Positions 62,111-64,000 of a stretch of DNA of 64,000 nt are shown piece after piece. The stretch comes from Apostichopus japonicus (Eukaryota; Echinodermata; Holothuroidea; Aspidochirotida; Stichopodidae): NCBI RefSeq assembly GCF_037975245.1, contig NC_092564.1:672601-736600 (forward strand), in the 5' to 3' direction. Under the pieces are notes generated by a model. It was not told the DNA's origin, ran no database searches, and was given only the letters and a program-made list of their open reading frames with translations. The translations under genes and the position numbers were made by a program. Each line of letters opens with the position of its first letter. Positions within the stretch are counted from its first letter, which is position 1.

Positions 62111-62394
62111 ATGGAAAAGGGATCAGGGCAAGGAGAATCGGGCGAAAGAAAACGACCTTATCCTGGAACGAGCGTATAGGTTCAAGTGGAGGAAAGCCAT
62201 TGTTGCATGGACCTGACAAAAACAGCAGTGCAAAGGAACAACAGCGACGAAGAGATGCCACGAAGATCTATCTTCTACGTTCCTACGTAAACTGGCAAAT
62301 GGAGAAAGAGCTCTACAAACATGTCCACGATTTGACTTCTGTTAGCAACGCAGATTTCGCAGAACATTTGCTTCAGGATCACACAAAAAGGTAA
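62111..62394 (+). CDS. Candidate first exon with apparent frameshift, unknown protein
   Basis: ATG at 62111 opens MEKGSGQGESGERKRPYPGT, then stops at a TAG (62177). A second frame, offset by one base step, is open from well upstream to 62394. From about 62160 it reads GSSGGKPLLHGPDKNSSAKE, then a basic stretch, then LRSYVNWQMEKELYKHVHDL and NADFAEHLLQDHTK. The exon-like region ends at AAAAAG-GTAATG, a possible donor. The W-x-x-EKEL...-ADFAEHLL-x-xH pattern resembles an N-terminal helical domain I associate with uncharacterised zinc-finger or transposon-derived proteins of invertebrates, not a named family. The break could be a pseudogene lesion, a sequencing indel, or two overlapping alternatives. 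G+C is higher than in the flanks, supporting coding origin. Confidence 0.4.
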
Positions 62395-63059
62395 TGATTT
62401 GCTAAGCTAGGCTAAAACTGTATAGGGTAATACTAGTACATAGTAGTAGAGTCAAGGCTTCATAATTGACGCACCCCCGTAATTGACGCACCTTCAATTA
62501 TTACTAGCAACGATACATCAGGCCACCTAAACTTTTTGCAGTCAAGCAGAATTACATATTTCATGAGTTTGAAATCATTTCAGCTATTTGCTGACCAAAT
62601 TGTGGTATTTTTTAAGCTTTTAACACCCTCCCACCAGTTTTGCACATTTTTTGGTCATTTGGAAATCTTACTCCCTAAAAATAACCAACATTACCTCAAT
62701 ATGATAACACTGCTCTCTGGAACCTGACCAGGCTGAGCTTAGAGGCTCAGAGCATAGCAAACAGCATCTAAAGTCAATGGATGTATACTAAGGCCTACAC
62801 TACAGTTAGCTTTACAACGAATGTGTCAATTTAGGGGTATGAAAGAACTTGACACGGCAGACATTTTGTGGTCAAATTCTGCTCAATTGTACGGTGCATA
62901 AGCACAGAACCTTAAATATTTTGAGATCAGAACATTTCTGAGGATCTACACATATGAAAAACACATAAAGTTGAGTGTTTTGGATTTTTCCTTGATAGAT
63001 ATCATTGAACAAATCCTTAAGTGCGTCAATTATGAGCCCACCATGCTACTACAGGGTAT
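62395..63059. other. Intron-like or intergenic spacer
   Basis: AATTGACGCACC occurs twice close together (about 62466 and 62482). No gene was recognised before the LINE. Confidence 0.4.
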
Positions 63060-63960
63060 TGTCCTAGGTAACTTTATTTCTAGAATTGTTAGCTTGTGTG
63101 AGCAGAAAAATCTAATTTTGAATCCAAATAAATCAAAAGAAATCTTGTTTGAAAATATAAATGTTAAGCACAAAGGTTTAATGAATGTTAAAGAACAGAG
63201 AACTATAATTCAGGGCTCGTGCGTTGAACGTACCTCTTGCACTATGTATCTAGGAGTGTGCATTGACGGTAAGTTAACTTTTACAAATCATATCTCGAAA
63301 ATGTTAGCTAAAGTGTATTATATTGTTTCAACATTAGCATTCACTGTTCCATACTTTTCCAGTTTTACAGTAGAAAGGGTGTTCGCGGCGTCTGTCTTGC
63401 CGATCCTAGTATATGCGGTTCCAGTATGGTACCATTTTGTGCACGTTAAAGATAAGAGAAGAATAAGAAGTTTTCTTAAATTTTGTTCAAAAATTTTCAG
63501 GCTTAATTATGAGAATCTTGTACATAAAGTCAATGAATCTGCTAGAAATGAATTGATACGAGTTGTCAAAAATATTCAAACTTCTAACGAACATCCTCTA
63601 CATTCCAAGCTCAACTCTCTGTGCAATAGGACTAATTTTTACAATTTGAGAAATCCAAATATTACGCCATCTTTTAGAATTATACTTTTTAAGAACTCGT
63701 TTATTTACAGAGCAGCCATTTTTGTACAAAACGGCTCCTTAGATCCTTTATTGTAGCTTTTTGATAATGGTTTAGAATTTTACTATTTAAGAACTCGTTT
63801 TATGTACAGAGCAGCCCTTTTTGTAAACTGGTAAAGACAGCTTCCTAGATCCTTTGTTGTAGCTTCTTGATAATTTTGATAACTTTTGTAACGCTTTTTA
63901 TGTTTTCACTATTAACTTAGTCTCATAAACTTTTATATGTCTTAACCTGTATTTTGATGT
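63060..63960 (+). mobile_element. 5'-truncated LINE, C-terminal part of reverse transcriptase ORF
   Basis: The stop-free frame runs from 62902 to TAG at 63754-63756, without a real ATG start (TTG at 62971). From about 63060 it matches non-LTR retrotransposon polymerases after the catalytic core. Counting from 62971, these are LILNPNKSKEILF (residues 48-60), the YLGV-CIDGKLTF motif (93-104) and LPILVYAVPVWYHF (143-156). A tail with HPLHSKLNSLCNRTNFYNLR and FKNSFIYRA follows. The (F/Y)xDD box is upstream and missing, so this copy cannot be active. The frame is intact over about 230 codons, so truncation is fairly recent. Best fit is the Jockey/CR1/L2 group, and the subfamily differs from the 14.4-kb copy. 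It is AT-rich 3' of the stop and the true 3' end is unclear. Confidence 0.85.
63673..63873 (+). repeat. About 100-bp tandem duplication at the LINE ORF end
   Basis: TTTAGAATTATACTTTTTAA at 63673 and TTTAGAATTTTACTATTTAA at 63771 begin two copies. They share AAGAACTCGTTT, ACAGAGCAGCC, TTAGATCC/CTAGATCC and TTGTAGCTT-TTGATAA. Copy 1 contains the last codons and the stop; copy 2 is a diverged duplicate in the 3' untranslated region with a small insertion (TGGTAAAGACAG). Confidence 0.88.
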
Positions 63961-64000
63961 TTTGTATATTGTTATATTTTTATCCTATTTATAAATTTTT

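Overview
The window is non-coding-rich animal DNA. It is visibly AT-rich, and its gene signals look eukaryotic (GT-AG splice sites, Kozak-like starts, AATAAA). It holds tRNA-derived short interspersed repeats, 3' ends of CR1/L2/Jockey-type LINEs, a TA-flanked inverted-repeat DNA transposon, long (TA)n tracts and many minisatellites. The repeat types, including TGACCT-rich tandem elements, a LINE end with a short-repeat tail and TAGGCCTA-rich stretches, suggest a marine invertebrate, perhaps an echinoderm. That placement rests on general impression and is of low confidence. Nothing bacterial, organellar or viral was seen, and there is no CRISPR array, rRNA or intact tRNA gene.

Layout. 1-2961: two minisatellites (37-bp units, then 35/39-bp units) whose units carry short inverted repeats. 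4905-11614: a 6.7-kb element with perfect 27-bp terminal inverted repeats and a TA dinucleotide at both edges, as in Tc1/mariner elements. Nested in it (about 7030-9730) is a second repeat element built of diverged 300-400-bp units packed with AGGTCA/TGACCT half-sites at canonical nuclear-receptor spacings. 11630-11825: another transposon remnant. 12352-12730: a CpG-rich islet. 14390-14948: a decayed LINE end. 15409-15805: (TA)n tracts around one full and one internally deleted copy of a tRNA-bearing repeat; other copies lie at 30.4, 35.2 and 35.6 kb. 16731-17579: a 40-bp minisatellite with a higher-order duplication. 18-24 kb: mostly empty, with two strong G-runs. 24661-24792 (minus): the best-supported internal exon. 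25-36 kb: a 47-bp minisatellite, repeats and otherwise unremarkable DNA. 36155-36327: a candidate terminal exon. 38031-39151: 22 apparently identical 51-bp units, starting 15 bases after a good splice acceptor. 41-47 kb: a dispersed G/C-ended repeat family, a 45-bp minisatellite with a 135-bp higher-order unit, and two candidate first exons (44600, 46523). 47-61 kb: small tandem duplications and simple repeats. 61.8-62.4 kb: a CpG-richer promoter-like stretch with a candidate first exon. 63.06-63.96 kb: a LINE 3' half.

No complete gene could be assembled. The exon candidates are isolated, lie on different strands, and none belongs to a family I recognise with confidence. At this base composition open frames of about 120 codons are expected by chance in 64 kb, so frame length alone was not accepted as evidence.
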